Positions 8,503 through 18,102 of a stretch of 64,000 nt of DNA are shown here, piece after piece. Both the position numbers and the translations under genes were made by a program. The stretch is from contig CADCIK010000001.1 in assembly GCA_902801415.1 (NCBI GenBank), forward strand, positions 62,001-126,000, read 5' to 3'. Under the pieces are notes generated by a model. The model was not told where the DNA came from, ran no database searches, and saw only the letters and a program-made list of their open reading frames with translations. Positions within the stretch are counted from its first letter, which is position 1, and each line of letters begins with the position of its first letter. The stretch comes from an uncultured Lachnospiraceae bacterium (lineage in GTDB: Bacteria; Bacillota; Clostridia; Lachnospirales; Lachnospiraceae).

Positions 8503-9767
8503 TGCGCGCCGGTCTCCACATGGGTGACCGCTGTCTCGATCTTTCCGTCCCTCAGCCGGATGTTCAGAAGATCGCCTGTATGGACCATCTCCGCCCTCGT
8601 CACAGCAGTTCCGTCCCGGTCAGTTATAAAGCCGAATCCGCCCGACAGTTTCGCGAGCGGCGACCGCTGTTCAAGCTGCGCCGCAAATAATCTCATACTG
8701 CCGCGCGCTTCGGAAAGCTTTCGATCCATGCGCATCTGCAGTCTCTCCTGCTGGTCCGCTTTCTGCCTGCATTCCCGCAGTTTCTTATCCATGGCGGCCT
8801 GCAGCCTGTCCAGGCACTGGGCTGTATACATTCGGCGGTCCCGAACCTTGGATGCGGGGGATAGGTGGATCAGCTCTCTTTTAAGGCTGTCTGTATTCTG
8901 GCGAAGCTGTAAGAGACGGCTTCGCATGCTCCCCTCAAGCTGTTCGGAATACATGCGCAGGTCTCTCTGGAACTGGTCATAGGAAAAGACCGCCAGTTCT
9001 GCGGCTGCAGAAGGGGTCGGGGCCCGCAGGTCCGCTACATAATCCGTGATGACAGTATCTGTCTCATGGCCCACCGCGGATATGACAGGTGTCTGACATT
9101 CAAACACTGCCTCAGCGACGCTCTCTTCATTGAAAGCCCAGAGATCCTCTATGGATCCACCGCCGCGTCCGATGATCATGACATCCACGCCATATGCATC
9201 GAGCGTTCGGATTCCTTCACAGATACTTGGCGCAGCGCCTTCCCCCTGCACAACGGCCGGATATAATATGATCTGCAGATACGGGTTTCTTCTGAGAGAA
9301 ATGTTGATGATATCCTGTACCGCGGCGCCTGTAGGGGCTGTCACGACACCGAGCGTGCGGATGTACCGCGGTATAGGCTTTTTATAGAGCTCGTCGAACA
9401 TGCCGGATTCTTCGAGCTTGCGCTTTAGCATCTCGTAACGCTGATTGAGAAGACCAACGCCGTCCCGGATGATCCTGTCCGCATAAAGCTGGTAGCGTCC
9501 ATCCCGCTCATACACATCCACTGTGCCGGCGGCGATCACCTGGTCTCCTTCCTGCATACGAAAAGAAAGGCCCCTGCGGCGTCCTGCGAACATGACGCAG
9601 GAAAGCGTGCCCGAGGCGTCTTTCAATGTAAAATAGATATGACCGGAGGAATGATACTTGCAGTTGCTCACTTCTCCGCGTACAAGAACTGATTGGAGAA
9701 AGTAATCCTCCGAGAACATATTCCTGATATACCGGTTGACTTGTGATACCGAATATACGTTTCTCAT
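8499..9767 (-). CDS. xseA: Exodeoxyribonuclease VII large subunit
   Basis: XseA is the catalytic subunit that degrades single-stranded DNA from both ends. The N-terminal OB-fold (about residues 1-100) is followed by the catalytic domain with GRGGGSIEDLWAFN and AVGHETD, then a long coiled-coil arm to which XseB binds, and a short C-terminal segment. At 422 residues it is normal. The start overlaps the nusB stop by four bases. Confidence 0.97.
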   Translation of the reverse strand: MRNVYSVSQVNRYIRNMFSEDYFLQSVLVRGEVSNCKYHSSGHIYFTLKDASGTLSCVMFAGRRRGLSFRMQEGDQVIAAGTVDVYERDGRYQLYADRIIRDGVGLLNQRYEMLKRKLEESGMFDELYKKPIPRYIRTLGVVTAPTGAAVQDIINISLRRNPYLQIILYPAVVQGEGAAPSICEGIRTLDAYGVDVMIIGRGGGSIEDLWAFNEESVAEAVFECQTPVISAVGHETDTVITDYVADLRAPTPSAAAELAVFSYDQFQRDLRMYSEQLEGSMRSRLLQLRQNTDSLKRELIHLSPASKVRDRRMYTAQCLDRLQAAMDKKLRECRQKADQQERLQMRMDRKLSEARGSMRLFAAQLEQRSPLAKLSGGFGFITDRDGTAVTRAEMVHTGDLLNIRLRDGKIETAVTHVETGAQ

Positions 9768-10276
9768 ATTCTCCTTGTGATGTAGGTCTCGCCCTTGCGC
9801 TCCGACACGCTGCCTTTGGAGAACTTCCCTGCGCCTGTGCTCTCATCGGAAGACGCGCGCTTTCCGCTTCTCTCCTTGCCGTTGACGCCGGCCAGAACGC
9901 CGTTAATGAAAGCGCCCGAACCGTCTTCTCCGAACTTCTTGCCGAGTTCCACAGCCTCATTGATCGCGACGCCGGTAGGTACGGAATCATCGTAGAGGAT
10001 CTCGTAGGTGCCAAGGCGCAGCACGGCAAGCTCAACCATGGGCAGACGGCTCACCGTCCACCCCTCGAGCTTCTCGTCCAGGATCCGGTCGATCTCGGGG
10101 ATCTTCTCCACGATACTGGTGCATTTCTGCGTGATATACTCCCTGTCCCTGTCAGTGACTGTCATGTCGCCGCTCTCAAAGAAGAACTGGAGCTGATCCT
10201 GCATCTGCGCGGGATCGTTAAATTCTGTTCTGAAAAGCAGTTTAAAGATCTGCTCTCTCAAACTCTTTCTGTTCAT
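9764..10276 (-). CDS. nusB: Transcription antitermination factor NusB
   Basis: NusB binds boxA RNA with S10 to support antitermination of rRNA operons. The first 130 residues have the all-helical NusB pattern, including FGEDGSGAFINGVL. A polar C-terminal extension of about 35 residues (from GKERSGKRAS on) follows and looks disordered. It lies 18 bases after the Asp23 gene. Confidence 0.94.
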   Translation of the reverse strand: MNRKSLREQIFKLLFRTEFNDPAQMQDQLQFFFESGDMTVTDRDREYITQKCTSIVEKIPEIDRILDEKLEGWTVSRLPMVELAVLRLGTYEILYDDSVPTGVAINEAVELGKKFGEDGSGAFINGVLAGVNGKERSGKRASSDESTGAGKFSKGSVSERKGETYITRRI

Positions 10277-10293
10277 ATTCCGTCTGTTATTCC

Positions 10294-10671
10294 TCAGTCA
10301 TTCATGGTGATGCCGGCTACGCGGATGTTTACATCCTGCACTTTAAGGCCGGTCATATTCTCGATCGCAGTGCTGACTCGGTTCTGCACCTTGCTGCAGG
10401 TCTCCGGAATGCTGCTGCCGTAGACAAGGTCGATGGCAAGGTCTGCCTTCACGCCTTCCTTGCTGACTTCCACCTTGACAGTCTTGCCAAGCTTCTTCAT
10501 ACCGCCCTTGCTGACCGTATTCATGTCAAGACCGCCTGCCATGCCGGAAACGCCTTCCACTTCCATAGCAGCGAACGCAGCGATCAGAGCTACTACGTCG
10601 TCAGCGATCTTCACTGTACCGATATCAACTGCCTCACTATATCTTTCGTTCGTATTCTTTTCCTGTGCCAT
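10294..10671 (-). CDS. Asp23/Gls24 family envelope stress protein
   Basis: The 125-residue protein is an Asp23/Gls24 (DUF322) member, with the typical segments VKIADDVVALIAAFAAMEV and DLVYGSSIPETCSKVQNRV. Family members are small cytoplasmic proteins that gather near the membrane and respond to envelope stress. The position immediately before nusB is usual in Firmicutes. It is the first gene of the operon; no convincing promoter was found in the 93-base gap upstream. Confidence 0.93.
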   Translation of the reverse strand: MAQEKNTNERYSEAVDIGTVKIADDVVALIAAFAAMEVEGVSGMAGGLDMNTVSKGGMKKLGKTVKVEVSKEGVKADLAIDLVYGSSIPETCSKVQNRVSTAIENMTGLKVQDVNIRVAGITMND

Positions 10672-10764
10672 AACAGCCTCCCGTAAAGATGATCAATTTC
10701 TGATAATGCATACAATGCGTATACATCAACATATTTTATCAGATTCTGCAACCTTTGCCTATAG

Positions 10765-12357
10765 TCAGCCCCGTGAAAATTCCGACAGTTCCAGTCCGTC
10801 GTTGCGGTCCAGTACCATCTGTACGGACCAGGGGTTGATAAAGAGAAGAAGGGGATTGCCCTTGAGGTCTTCGATTCTCTTCATATCAGTCGTGCCGGTG
10901 ATCTTCATGACATCAGTATCGCACTTGGTGATCCAGCGGATATGCTCATAGGGAAGAGGCTCCAGGATAATATCTACATTGTATTCGCTCTTGAGCCTGA
11001 ACTGCAGGACGTCAAACTGCAGCATGCCGACTACGCCGCAGATGATCTCTTCCATTCCGGTGTGCAGCTCGCGGAAGATCTGGATCGCGCCTTCCTGGGC
11101 GATCTGGGAAATTCCCTTCACGAACTGGTCTCTCTTCATGGTATCCACCTGCCGCACTCTCGCGAAATGCTCCGGCGCGAAGGTCGGAATTCCCTCATAG
11201 CGGAAACCGGATTTGGGCAGGCAGAATGTGTCGCCGATTGAATACAGACCGGGATCAAAGATTCCGATGATGTCGCCTGCGTATGCCTCAGAGAGGATCT
11301 TTCTGTCGCTTGCCATCAGCTGCTGAGGCTGAGAAAGTCTCTGGATCCTGCCGCTCTGCACATGCTTAACGTCCATGCCGATCTCGTATTTGCCGGAGCA
11401 AATGCGGATAAACGCGATCCTGTCCCTGTGCGCCTTATTCATATTGGCCTGGATCTTGAACACAAACGCGGAGAAACCGTCTTCTACCGGATCTACGGGA
11501 CCCTGGTCCGTATTGCGTGCGGACGGGCAGGGGGCCATTTCAAGGAAATGCTTAAGGAAGATCTCTACGCCGAAGTTGTTCAGCGCCGAGCCAAAAAATA
11601 CAGGGGTGAGCATACCGGCGCGCACCGCGTCGATATCGAAAGCCGCGCTTGCTCCGTCCAGAAGGTCCACTTCCTCGTGAAGCTGCTCTGCTGCGCTTTC
11701 ACCGAGTTCCTTCAGGATCCGCTCCTCATCACTGATCGGGATCCTTGTCTGCGTACCTTCCTTAGTGCCCTTCTGCGTATCCGCATAGGTTATGACTTCA
11801 TTGTGCTCACGGTCAAAAACGCCTTTGAATGCCTTTCCGGATCCGATGGGCCAGTTCATGGGACATGTATCGATGCCCAGATTCTTTTCGATATCATCGA
11901 GAATGTCAAAGGTATCGAGCGCGTCGCGGTCCATCTTGTTGATAAATGTGAAGATGGGGATATGGCGCATGGTACAGACCTTGAACAGTTTCTTGGTCTG
12001 CGGCTCTACACCTTTGGCGCCGTCGATGACCATGACGGCTGAGTCAGCTGCCATAAGTGTTCTGTAAGTATCCTCAGAGAAGTCCTGGTGACCGGGCGTA
12101 TCCAGAATATTGATGCAGCAGCCGTCATATTCAAATTGCAGCACCGAACTGGTGACAGAGATACCTCTCTGTTTTTCTATTTCCATCCAGTCGGATACCG
12201 CATGCCTTGCTGTTGCTTTACCTTTGACGCTTCCGGCGAGATTGATCGCACCGCCGTATAAAAGGAACTTTTCAGTCAGCGTTGTTTTGCCCGCGTCGGG
12301 ATGGGATATGATGGCAAACGTCCGTCTGCGTGCGATTTCCTGCGCTGTTGTTGACAT
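10765..12357 (-). CDS. prfC: Peptide chain release factor 3
   Basis: RF3 is a ribosome-dependent GTPase that recycles RF1/RF2 and supports post-peptidyl-transfer quality control. The G-domain P-loop is SHPDAGKT (18-25), followed by DTPGHQDF and NKMD, then domains II and III of the RF3 type. I start it at MSTTAQEIAR (530 residues) because AGGAG lies just upstream; the frame is open for 33 more codons with no such signal. It is flanked by its own gaps and is probably a single-gene transcript. Confidence 0.96.
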   Translation of the reverse strand: MSTTAQEIARRRTFAIISHPDAGKTTLTEKFLLYGGAINLAGSVKGKATARHAVSDWMEIEKQRGISVTSSVLQFEYDGCCINILDTPGHQDFSEDTYRTLMAADSAVMVIDGAKGVEPQTKKLFKVCTMRHIPIFTFINKMDRDALDTFDILDDIEKNLGIDTCPMNWPIGSGKAFKGVFDREHNEVITYADTQKGTKEGTQTRIPISDEERILKELGESAAEQLHEEVDLLDGASAAFDIDAVRAGMLTPVFFGSALNNFGVEIFLKHFLEMAPCPSARNTDQGPVDPVEDGFSAFVFKIQANMNKAHRDRIAFIRICSGKYEIGMDVKHVQSGRIQRLSQPQQLMASDRKILSEAYAGDIIGIFDPGLYSIGDTFCLPKSGFRYEGIPTFAPEHFARVRQVDTMKRDQFVKGISQIAQEGAIQIFRELHTGMEEIICGVVGMLQFDVLQFRLKSEYNVDIILEPLPYEHIRWITKCDTDVMKITGTTDMKRIEDLKGNPLLLFINPWSVQMVLDRNDGLELSEFSRG

Positions 12358-12404
12358 ATTCTTATCTCCTGATTGGTAATACTGGGTGTGTAACGCATAA
12401 TGAA

Positions 12405-12450
12405 CCCGGCAAAGCCAGCGCATTCTTACGGAATGCCCTGGCCTGCCGGG
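12405..12450 (-). terminator. Long GC-rich hairpin after pnp
   Basis: The arms CCCGGC...GCCAG...GCATT and AATGC...CTGGC...GCCGGG pair almost completely across a seven-base loop, starting 15 bases after the pnp stop. The T-tract on the minus strand is poor (TTCATTATG), so it may act as an mRNA 3'-end protector as much as a terminator. Confidence 0.6.
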
Positions 12451-12465
12451 TCTCAACTAAGTCAA

Positions 12466-14568
12466 TTACTTATTCTTCTTCTGCTTGTTGACGTCCTTCA
12501 TGGAGAAGCTGAGTCTTCCCATTCTGTCCTTGCCAAGGCAGACAACAGTGACCTTATCGCCAAGTGTGAGAACGTCTTCCACATGCTCGATGCGGCGGTT
12601 CGCGATCTTGGAGATGTGTACCATGCCTTCCTTGCCGGGTGCGAATTCAACGAATGCGCCGAACTCCTTGATGCTGACGACTACGCCGTCAAGGACCTGG
12701 CCTTCCTCAAACTCGGAAACGATCGTGGTGATGTATTTTTTGGCCATTTCCATGCCCTTGGCGTCATTGCCGCAGATGGAAACGCTGCCGTCATCTTCGA
12801 TATCGATCTGTACGCCGGTGCGCTTGATGATCTCATTGATGGTCTTGCCGCGCTGGCCGACAACTTCACCGATCTTCTCGGGATCGATCTGCATGTAGTC
12901 GATCTTGGGAGCATACTCGTTGACAGTCGGACGAGGCTCTGCGATCGCTTCTTTCATGACGCCGTCCATGATGAACTCACGCGCCTCTTTGCATCTTGCG
13001 ATAGCGCCTTCGACGATCGCTCTTGTGAGGCCGTGGATCTTGATATCCATCTGGATAGCGGTGATACCCTTGTGTGTGCCGGTGACCTTGAAGTCCATAT
13101 CGCCGAAGAAGTCCTCAAGACCCTGGATATCGGTCAGAAGAACGAAATCTTCATCCGCATCGCCGGTCACGAGACCGCAGCTGATGCCTGCGACCTGGGA
13201 CTTGATCGGAACGCCTGCTGCCATAAGAGCCATGCAGGACGCGCAGGTGGAAGCCATCGATGTGGATCCGTTGGACTCAAATGTCTCGGATACGGCACGG
13301 ATGGAGTAAGGGAATTCCTCTACGGAAGGAAGTACAGGGAGAAGTGCTCTCTCTGCCAGTGCGCCGTGGCCGATCTCTCTGCGGCCGGGGCCTCTGGATA
13401 CTCTTGTCTCACCGACAGAGTATGCAGGGAAGTTGTACTGGTGTACATATCTCTTCTCTGTGATGTTGGGGTCAAGGCCCTCCACTCTCTGTGCCTCGGA
13501 AAGAGGAGCGAGTGTGATCACGTCACAGATCTGGGTCTGTCCGCGTGTGAACATTGCGGATCCGTGAACTCTGGGGATCAGGTCGACCTCTGCAAAGAGG
13601 GGACGGATCTGGTTCAGCGCGCGGCCGTCGGGACGCTTGTGGTCCTTGAGGATCATCTTGCGGACGGTCTTCTTCTCATACTGATAGACAGCTTCATCGA
13701 GGATAGCGAGCCATTCTTCCTTTTCGGCGAATGCCTCTCTGAGCTTCTCGGTAACTGCTGCGACATTGCCTTCACGGGTCTGCTTGTCATCTGTAAATAC
13801 AGCGACTTCCATCTCCTCGGGAGTAACGATCTCGCGCATAGCGGCGAACATCTCTTCCGGGATCGCGCAGCTGACATATTCTCTCTTGGTCTTACCGCAC
13901 TCTGCGGCGATCTGGTTGATCCATGCGATGATCTTCTTGTTCTCTTCATCTGCCATGTAGATGTAGCGGATCATATCCTCTTCAGGGATCTCGTTTGCGC
14001 CTGCCTCGATCATGATGACCTTTTCAGCTGTGGAAGCAACCGTCAGACGGAGATCGCCCTTGTCCCACTGCTCCTGGCTGGGGTTGACAATGACTTCGCC
14101 GTCATAGATGCCGATCTGGGTTGCCGCGCAGGGGCCGTCAAAAGGAATATCGGAAATGGTGGTAGCCAGGGAAGCGCCGATCATAGCGACCATCTCGGGT
14201 CTGCACTGGGGATCCACGCTCATGACCATGCACTCAAGCGTCACGTCATTTCTCATATCCTTGGGGAACAGAGGACGCATAGGTCTGTCGATCACGCGGC
14301 TTGTGAGGATCGCGTTCTCGCTGGGCTTTCCTTCTCTCTTGTTGAAACCGCCGGGCATTTTGCCGACTGCATAGAACTTCTCGCTGTACTCAACACTGAG
14401 CGGGAAGAAATCGATACCATCCCTGGGTGCTGCAGATGCTGTCGCTGTGCACAGAAGTGTTGTGTCTCCATAATGAATAAATGCGCATCCGCCTGCCTGC
14501 TTGCCTACTCTGCCGATATCCACGCTGAGTGTTCTTCCGGCAAGATCCATGGAATAAGTTTTGTACAT
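12466..14568 (-). CDS. pnp: Polyribonucleotide nucleotidyltransferase (PNPase)
   Basis: PNPase is the phosphorolytic 3'-to-5' exoribonuclease of RNA decay. It has two RNase PH-like domains separated by a helical domain, then KH (IGEVVGQRGKTINEI) and S1 (FGAFVEFAPGKEGM) domains. The start chosen is MYKTYSMDLAG (700 residues), which has an AAGGAG sequence; the open frame upstream encodes only Lys/Glu-rich leader-like sequence and overlaps the rpsO-pnp hairpin region. It follows rpsO, the classic pairing. Confidence 0.97.
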   Translation of the reverse strand: MYKTYSMDLAGRTLSVDIGRVGKQAGGCAFIHYGDTTLLCTATASAAPRDGIDFFPLSVEYSEKFYAVGKMPGGFNKREGKPSENAILTSRVIDRPMRPLFPKDMRNDVTLECMVMSVDPQCRPEMVAMIGASLATTISDIPFDGPCAATQIGIYDGEVIVNPSQEQWDKGDLRLTVASTAEKVIMIEAGANEIPEEDMIRYIYMADEENKKIIAWINQIAAECGKTKREYVSCAIPEEMFAAMREIVTPEEMEVAVFTDDKQTREGNVAAVTEKLREAFAEKEEWLAILDEAVYQYEKKTVRKMILKDHKRPDGRALNQIRPLFAEVDLIPRVHGSAMFTRGQTQICDVITLAPLSEAQRVEGLDPNITEKRYVHQYNFPAYSVGETRVSRGPGRREIGHGALAERALLPVLPSVEEFPYSIRAVSETFESNGSTSMASTCASCMALMAAGVPIKSQVAGISCGLVTGDADEDFVLLTDIQGLEDFFGDMDFKVTGTHKGITAIQMDIKIHGLTRAIVEGAIARCKEAREFIMDGVMKEAIAEPRPTVNEYAPKIDYMQIDPEKIGEVVGQRGKTINEIIKRTGVQIDIEDDGSVSICGNDAKGMEMAKKYITTIVSEFEEGQVLDGVVVSIKEFGAFVEFAPGKEGMVHISKIANRRIEHVEDVLTLGDKVTVVCLGKDRMGRLSFSMKDVNKQKKNK

Positions 14569-14648
14569 ACTCTCTCCTTTTTTCTTCTTCTCTTCTTCTG
14601 CTTCTTCTGTCTTCTTCCGGCTTTCCCGTCCAAATCTCAGACGAGAAA

Positions 14649-14687
14649 GAGACGGCATCAACCGATTTCACCGGTCAGAGCCGTCTC
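14649..14687 (-). terminator. rpsO-pnp intergenic hairpin (attenuator or processing site)
   Basis: GAGACGGC (14649-14656) pairs with GCCGTCTC (14680-14687), with an inner ACCG/CGGT stem, and is followed on the minus strand by TTTCTCGT. It begins 15 bases after the rpsO stop. In E. coli this position holds a leaky terminator and RNase III cleavage site; the same role here is inferred. Confidence 0.7.
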
Positions 14688-14702
14688 TCAATTCACTATG
14701 AA

Positions 14703-14969
14703 TTACTTTCTGATACCAAGTCTCTTGATGAGTGTACGATATCCTTCCAGATCTGTTCTCTTGAGGTAGTCAAGAAGTGCTCTGCGTCTGCCGACCATCT
14801 TCTGAAGGCCTCTTGCGCTGTGGAAATCCTTCTTGTTCGCCTTCATGTGCTCAGTGAGCTCCTTGATTCTGGCGGTCAGGATCGCGATCTGAACTTCCGG
14901 TGAACCTGTGTCACCTTCAAATCTTGCGTACTCGCTGATAACAGCTGTCTTTTTCTCTTTGGAAATCAT
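14703..14969 (-). CDS. rpsO: 30S ribosomal protein S15
   Basis: S15 binds the central domain of 16S rRNA at an early assembly step. The 88-residue sequence has the full family pattern, including [33 protein letters not shown] and LLDYLKRTD. It has its own promoter and an AAGGAG ribosome-binding site. The roughly 85-base leader is GC-rich in its middle and could fold for S15 autoregulation, but I cannot match it to a defined S15 leader class. Confidence 0.98.
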   Translation of the reverse strand: MISKEKKTAVISEYARFEGDTGSPEVQIAILTARIKELTEHMKANKKDFHSARGLQKMVGRRRALLDYLKRTDLEGYRTLIKRLGIRK

Positions 14970-15062
14970 AGTTTTTCTCCTTTTCTTAATGTGGTTCGCC
15001 GTACACCGGGGCCGCGCCGGAGCAGCTTCAGCCTAAGTGTCGGTAGTCGTTAAACAAATGGC

Positions 15063-15091
15063 ATTTTAACATATTCTCTGTACTATGTAAA
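15063..15091 (-). promoter_or_regulatory. Promoter of rpsO-pnp
   Basis: On the minus strand TTTACA (15086-15091) is separated by exactly 17 bases from TAAAAT (15063-15068), a strong vegetative sigma-factor pattern. The predicted start lies about 85 bases before the rpsO ATG. Confidence 0.75.
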
Positions 15092-15154
15092 CACCCATTT
15101 AACTCTGTCAGCCAGGCATTTTGCTGTATTTTTTTCTGAACAGCCAGGACTCTG

Positions 15155-16078
15155 TCAGGCAAGTCCGTGATAGATCCTGCCTTCCCGGATATCCTCTTCC
15201 ATTGTCTTCTTCAGTTCCTCGATGCCCGAAAAACGCATCTCCGGTCTCCGATAGGTCAAAAGACTGACTTCAGCAGTTTCTCCGTACAGATTTCCGGAAA
15301 AGTCATACAGATAGGTCTCGACCGTGATCCGGGCGTCCTCTGTCACAGTGGGCTTGACCCCGATATTGGTCATTCCCTTGTATGTCTTTCCATCCGCTTT
15401 TACTTCCGAATAGTAGACGCCGAAAGGCGGCAGGAGCTTATCGGATGGCGGAGTCTGGTTCAGGGTCGGGATCCCGATCCGTCTTCCCAGGGCCCTCCCG
15501 TGGACGATCTTTCCGGTGATCTTATAAGGCGCGCCCAGGCAGAGCGCCGCCTCTTCCATATTGCCTTCTTCCACAAGACTGCGGATCAGCGTGGAGCTGA
15601 TCACCTTGCCGTTTCTCTCTATTTTGTCGATCTTATGGGCCTCAAATCCCAGATGTCTCGCGAGGGAGGCCATCAGCGTAAAGTTTCCCTTCCCTTTCGC
15701 GCCAAAAGACAGATCTGTACCGGCTGCGACATACTTGGCGTTCATGCGGCCGCATAGAATATCGATCACGAAATCCTCCGGCGAAGTCGCTGCCGTTTCC
15801 GCATTGAAGGGAAATTCCACCAGAATATCAATGCCGATCTCTTCAAAAAGCGCTCTCTTTTCCTCGTTTGTGGAGAGCTCTCTCGACGGATTCATGCCAA
15901 AGAAGATCTCCGGAGACGGATCGAATGTAAACACAGCTGCGAGAAGGCCGTCCTCCCTCTGACGCAGGATCTCCCCAAGGAGCTTTCTGTGCCCAAGATG
16001 CAGTCCGTCAAATTTCCCGATGGCGACCGCTGTCCCCTCTTTGATCTTAAAGTCTGTAGTCCCTCTGATTATCTGCAT
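15155..16078 (-). CDS. ribF: Bifunctional riboflavin kinase / FAD synthetase
   Basis: RibF converts riboflavin to FMN and then FAD. The N-terminal nucleotidyltransferase domain carries GKFDGLHLGH, and the C-terminal kinase domain carries GRALGRRIGIPTLNQ and the family pattern up to residue 307. It is the last gene of the nusA-infB operon, after truB, as in many Firmicutes. No FMN riboswitch precedes it; the 112-base gap from truB holds only a weak GGTATA/TATACC inverted repeat. Confidence 0.96.
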   Translation of the reverse strand: MQIIRGTTDFKIKEGTAVAIGKFDGLHLGHRKLLGEILRQREDGLLAAVFTFDPSPEIFFGMNPSRELSTNEEKRALFEEIGIDILVEFPFNAETAATSPEDFVIDILCGRMNAKYVAAGTDLSFGAKGKGNFTLMASLARHLGFEAHKIDKIERNGKVISSTLIRSLVEEGNMEEAALCLGAPYKITGKIVHGRALGRRIGIPTLNQTPPSDKLLPPFGVYYSEVKADGKTYKGMTNIGVKPTVTEDARITVETYLYDFSGNLYGETAEVSLLTYRRPEMRFSGIEELKKTMEEDIREGRIYHGLA

Positions 16079-16190
16079 TCCGGGATCCTTTCCTTCCTGC
16101 TGTTATTTTTGGACAGGCCGGTATATCGCTTGCGTTAATACCGCCTTCCGGCAGTTTTCGCCTTCTGCTGTTATACCGTCTGTGAAGCGC

Positions 16191-17111
16191 TCATGTCAGA
16201 AACATTCTTACGCCGCGCAGCTCGTCGCCGCGGGGGACATAGGAATAGAGCGCATAGAATTTTCCGTCCTGGTCGTACATTCTGACCAGACATTCCGAAG
16301 CCTGCGCGGGCAGATCGGTGTATCTTCTCTTAATAACATTCCCGTTAATAAGATACCGCATTGCCTCTTCTCTCACAACCGCCTTGGGCGCGTCTGAAAA
16401 GAAGCTGTCTACCGGCAGGATATACGATTCGATCCGTTCAGGCCGGTCCGATTTCATGATCGCTTCCGCCTCATCGAGAGTGATGGCTTGGTCGAGATCA
16501 AACTGCCCTACCCTTGTCCGCAGCAGGTGCTGCATGGCGGCTCCGGTCCCGAGCTTTTCTCCGATATCCTGGCACAGCGTGCGGATATAAGTTCCCTTGC
16601 TGCAGCGAACGCGCATTGTTACAAGCGGAAGTTCCACCTTTGTGATCTCCAGTTCATGGATGGTCACTTCTCTGGCCGGCCTCTCTACGGTCTTGCCCTG
16701 TCTGGCGAGCTGATAGAGACGTTTTCCGTTGACCTTGACAGCGGAATACATGGGCGGGATCTGATGGATCACGCCGCGGAACGAAGAGGCCGCTTCTTGT
16801 AAGGATTCTTCCGTCACAAGATTTCGGACTTCCTCATCCCTTATCTGCGAGAGCACCTCTCCGCTCATGTCCTGTGTGTCCGTCACTGTTCCGAGCCGCA
16901 TAACCGCGACATATTCTTTGTCCCTGTCAGCGATCAGTTCACAGAGTTTGGTCCCAATACCCAAACATACAGGAAGCACTCCCTCCGCATCCGGATCAAG
17001 CGTTCCTGTATGACCGATCTTTCTCATATGCAGGATCCCCCGCAGACGTGCTACCACATCACTTGAGGTGTATCCCGCCTCTTTATAAATTGTCATCATT
17101 CCATGAAACAT
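16191..17111 (-). CDS. truB: tRNA pseudouridine(55) synthase TruB
   Basis: TruB makes pseudouridine-55 in the T-loop of most tRNAs. The catalytic aspartate is in GTLDPDAEGVLP near residue 39, and the RNA-binding GTYIRTL motif and C-terminal PUA-like domain are present. Length (306) is normal. It lies 25 bases after nrnA. An alternative start four codons later (MMTIYK) is possible. Confidence 0.96.
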   Translation of the reverse strand: MFHGMMTIYKEAGYTSSDVVARLRGILHMRKIGHTGTLDPDAEGVLPVCLGIGTKLCELIADRDKEYVAVMRLGTVTDTQDMSGEVLSQIRDEEVRNLVTEESLQEAASSFRGVIHQIPPMYSAVKVNGKRLYQLARQGKTVERPAREVTIHELEITKVELPLVTMRVRCSKGTYIRTLCQDIGEKLGTGAAMQHLLRTRVGQFDLDQAITLDEAEAIMKSDRPERIESYILPVDSFFSDAPKAVVREEAMRYLINGNVIKRRYTDLPAQASECLVRMYDQDGKFYALYSYVPRGDELRGVRMFLT

Positions 17112-17136
17112 GGAGAACTCAGTCCTTTCCTTTCGC

Positions 17137-18102
17137 TCAGAGAGCGCCTGCGTCCCGGAGCTGCTGTTCGATATCGCTCCTGAGGGTCCTGACCGCCTCG
17201 TCTATATCCGATGTGATCGTACATCCGGCCGCCCGGATATGACCTCCACCGTTAAAGAGTGACGCCAGCCTTGCGACATTCACGATCCGTACCGAACGCA
17301 TGCTGGATCTCCAGATGCCGGGCTCGTCTTCATGAAGGAAGACGGCACAGTCGATCCCTTCCGTGAGCGCGAGCTGCGCGCTGATCCCGTCAAGGTCCTG
17401 CCTCGAAGCGCCGTATCGGTCTAAAAGCGCCTTGTTCAAAATACTGAAAATGCACTTTCCGTTCATGGAGAGCTCCGATCTCACAAACGCTTCGCCCAGA
17501 ATTCGGGCCTGCAGGGCGGTCCTCTCAAAGAAAACCTCTCTGATCACGGCTGTAAAATCAAATCCATAAGACATAAGGTGTCCGGCTGCGCGCATGGTCG
17601 ACTCACCTGTGCTCGAATACTGGAAAACACCGGTGTCTGTGACGATGCCGACATACAGCGCCCGGGCGATCTCCCTGTCTATTGCATCGTGATCGATCAC
17701 GTTGTAAACCAGCTCGCAGGCGCTGGATGCACCCGCATCGATATAGTTCACATCGCCGCTTCCCGGATTAGAGATATGATGGTCAATATTGATCTTCAAA
17801 GAAGCGTCCAGATAGAGCTTCTGCGCGTCCCCGCTTCTTTCCGGAACACTGTCCAGAAGAATAAACGCGTCATATTTTTCTGCATCTTCCGGCACTGTGT
17901 GAAGGATCGTCTCCGTGCCGGGGATATTCTTTTCCAGTGCCGCGGGCAGCGCTTCCAGGTAGATGTCAACCTGAGCGCCGGGGAGCACTTTCCGCAGAAA
18001 TAATGCCGCCGCGCAGCAGGAACCGGCACAGTCCCCGTCCGGGTTGCTGTGCCCTGTGATCCCTATCCTTTTGCAGTTATTAACCAAATCCAGTAATCTC
18101 AT
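17137..18102 (-). CDS. nrnA: DHH-family phosphoesterase (nanoRNase/pAp phosphatase NrnA)
   Basis: NrnA-type enzymes degrade short oligonucleotides and dephosphorylate pAp. The metal-binding motifs are GHSNPDGDCAGS near the N-terminus and NIDHHISN, and the DHHA1 substrate motif is NGGGHIRAAG near the C-terminus. At 321 residues it is full length. The ATG overlaps the rbfA stop by four bases. The placement between rbfA and truB is standard in Firmicutes. Some homologues act on cyclic dinucleotide breakdown products (pApA), so the substrate is not certain. Confidence 0.93.
   Translation of the reverse strand: MRLLDLVNNCKRIGITGHSNPDGDCAGSCCAAALFLRKVLPGAQVDIYLEALPAALEKNIPGTETILHTVPEDAEKYDAFILLDSVPERSGDAQKLYLDASLKINIDHHISNPGSGDVNYIDAGASSACELVYNVIDHDAIDREIARALYVGIVTDTGVFQYSSTGESTMRAAGHLMSYGFDFTAVIREVFFERTALQARILGEAFVRSELSMNGKCIFSILNKALLDRYGASRQDLDGISAQLALTEGIDCAVFLHEDEPGIWRSSMRSVRIVNVARLASLFNGGGHIRAAGCTITSDIDEAVRTLRSDIEQQLRDAGAL

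Noticed and set aside
12400..14769. A 789-codon open frame on the plus strand
   Set aside because: It lies exactly antisense to pnp and rpsO, and its Cys/Leu/Asp-rich sequence is the mirror of their codon usage; no start signal is seen.
15100..15160. Terminator between ribF and rpsO
   Set aside because: The repeated CCTGGCTG words are direct rather than inverted and cannot form a stable stem; a T-run exists but without a hairpin.
16079..16190. FMN riboswitch before ribF
   Set aside because: The 112-base gap lacks the conserved FMN-element segments; it holds only a weak GGTATA/TATACC repeat.
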